Source: an uncultured Clostridia bacterium
GTDB lineage: Bacteria; Bacillota; Clostridia; Lachnospirales; Anaerotignaceae
Direction: 5' to 3'
DNA: 64,000 nt
NCBI GenBank assembly: GCA_910586765.1
Contig: CAJUJJ010000002.1
Span: 124,001 to 188,000, forward strand
Below are positions 63,359-64,000 of the stretch, piece by piece (the stretch's first letter is position 1; each line of letters opens with the position of its first letter). A model generated the notes under the pieces. It had not been told where the DNA came from, searched no databases, and worked only from the letters and a program-made list of their open reading frames with translations. A program made the translations under genes and the position numbers.

Positions 63359-64000
63359 ATGAGAGAAATATCAACAGAATTGATTACCAATAGTATTGCA
63401 GAGATGTGCATAGAAGCAAATTGTCATTTGAATGAAGATGTATATACTGCATTAGAGCAGGCAAAACAAAAAGAAAGTTCCCTCATAGGAAAAGAAATAC
63501 TTTGTCAGTTGACAAAAAATGCAGATATTGCATTGCAAAAACAGATGCCTATTTGTCAAGATACAGGTATGGCGATTGTATTTTTGGAAATAGGACAAGA
63601 AGTGCATATTACAGGAGGACTTTTGGAGGACGCTGTAAATGAAGGTGTTAGAAAGGGATATGAAAAGGGATATTTGAGGAAGTCAGTAGTAAAAGACCCT
63701 TTTTTGAGAGTAAACACAAAAGACAATACACCTGCTATATTGTACACAAAAATAGTAGCAGGAGATAACATAGATATTATAGTAGCACCAAAAGGATTTG
63801 GTAGTGAAAATATGAGCCGTATTTATATGCTTAAACCTTCTGATGGCATAGAAGGAGCAAAAAAGGCCATATTGGAAACAGTAGAACAGGCAGGAGCAAA
63901 TCCGTGTCCTCCTATGATAGTAGGTGTAGGTTGTGGAGGTAGCTTTGAATATAGTGCTTATTTGGCAAAAAAGGCACTTTTACGCCCTATAGGAAGCCAT
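63359..64000 (+). CDS. fumarate hydratase class I, alpha subunit (5' part)
   Basis: The frame is open to the window end (214 codons). Class I fumarase (Fe-S) alpha subunit interconverts fumarate and malate, or acts on tartrate in close relatives. Cys-containing motifs MPICQDTGMAIVFLEIG, VAPKGFGSENMS and GVGCGGSFEYSAYLAKKAL are diagnostic; cluster cysteines are in PICQDTG and GVGCGGS. Ribosome site AGGAGA. The C-terminal part and presumably the beta subunit lie beyond the window. Confidence 0.93.
   Translation, partial: MREISTELITNSIAEMCIEANCHLNEDVYTALEQAKQKESSLIGKEILCQLTKNADIALQKQMPICQDTGMAIVFLEIGQEVHITGGLLEDAVNEGVRKGYEKGYLRKSVVKDPFLRVNTKDNTPAILYTKIVAGDNIDIIVAPKGFGSENMSRIYMLKPSDGIEGAKKAILETVEQAGANPCPPMIVGVGCGGSFEYSAYLAKKALLRPIGSH

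Overview
The window looks like the origin-proximal part of the chromosome of a low-GC Gram-positive bacterium of class Clostridia, probably a Lachnospiraceae/Anaerotignaceae-like gut anaerobe. Reasons: strongly AT-rich sequence with A/T-ending codons and AGGAGG-type ribosome sites; a bipartite replication origin around dnaA; the gene order rpmH-rnpA-yidD-yidC-jag-mnmE-mnmG-rsmG on one side and dnaN-yaaA-recF-gyrB-gyrA on the other; a Fe-S type serine dehydratase and a class I fumarate hydratase; a T-box in front of leuA and an FMN riboswitch in front of the rib genes. No rRNA, tRNA or CRISPR array was seen. The genus is inference.

Layout. 0-1.3 kb: the C-terminal piece of an ABC permease and an unknown protein. 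1.4-8.9 kb (minus strand): a mannitol phosphotransferase locus, mtlR-mtlA-mtlD, followed by ptsH and ptsI, so the whole phosphorelay from PEP to mannitol 1-phosphate is in one place. 9.2-11.5 kb: TfoX-like, TraX-like and proC genes, with a decayed fragment between the first two. 11.7-30.4 kb (plus strand): biosynthesis, namely metY, a T-box-controlled leu cluster (leuA, GNAT, leuCD, lipoprotein, leuB), an FMN-riboswitch-controlled ribDEBAH operon, two small membrane proteins, sdaAB-sdaAA, and metF-MetH activation protein-metH. One small unknown gene lies on the minus strand between sdaAA and metF.

30.4-39.2 kb: the chromosome segregation region with parA (soj), parB, a DUF4446-type protein with a long extension, a diacylglycerol-kinase-like gene, argS and a Noc-like second ParB. 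Four nearly identical palindromic parS sites lie in the intergenic spaces. 39.3-42.3 kb: a LysR regulator, a complete IS6-like insertion sequence (inverted repeats, 8-bp target duplication) and a heptad-repeat coiled-coil gene that it separates from its probable promoter. 42.4-51.0 kb (minus strand): rsmG, a secreted beta-helix repeat protein, mnmG, mnmE, jag, yidC, yidD, rnpA, rpmH.

51.0-53.3 kb: oriC, with about 13 DnaA boxes upstream of dnaA and about 9 between dnaA and dnaN, the second set ending in a GC clamp, TAC repeats (DnaA-trio pattern) and an AT-rich unwinding stretch. 53.3-60.5 kb: dnaN, yaaA, recF, gyrB, gyrA. 60.6-64 kb: a small alarmone synthetase, a half-size EamA transporter, a palindrome-rich non-coding block, an unknown helical protein and the start of fumarate hydratase alpha. 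Genes next to the origin point away from it (co-directional with replication), whereas the 11.7-30.4 kb biosynthetic block is almost entirely head-on. Genes are ordinary for such a chromosome; the more notable items are the parS array, the oriC architecture, the fresh IS insertion, the beta-helix gene inside the rsmG-mnmG pair and several strong hairpins.
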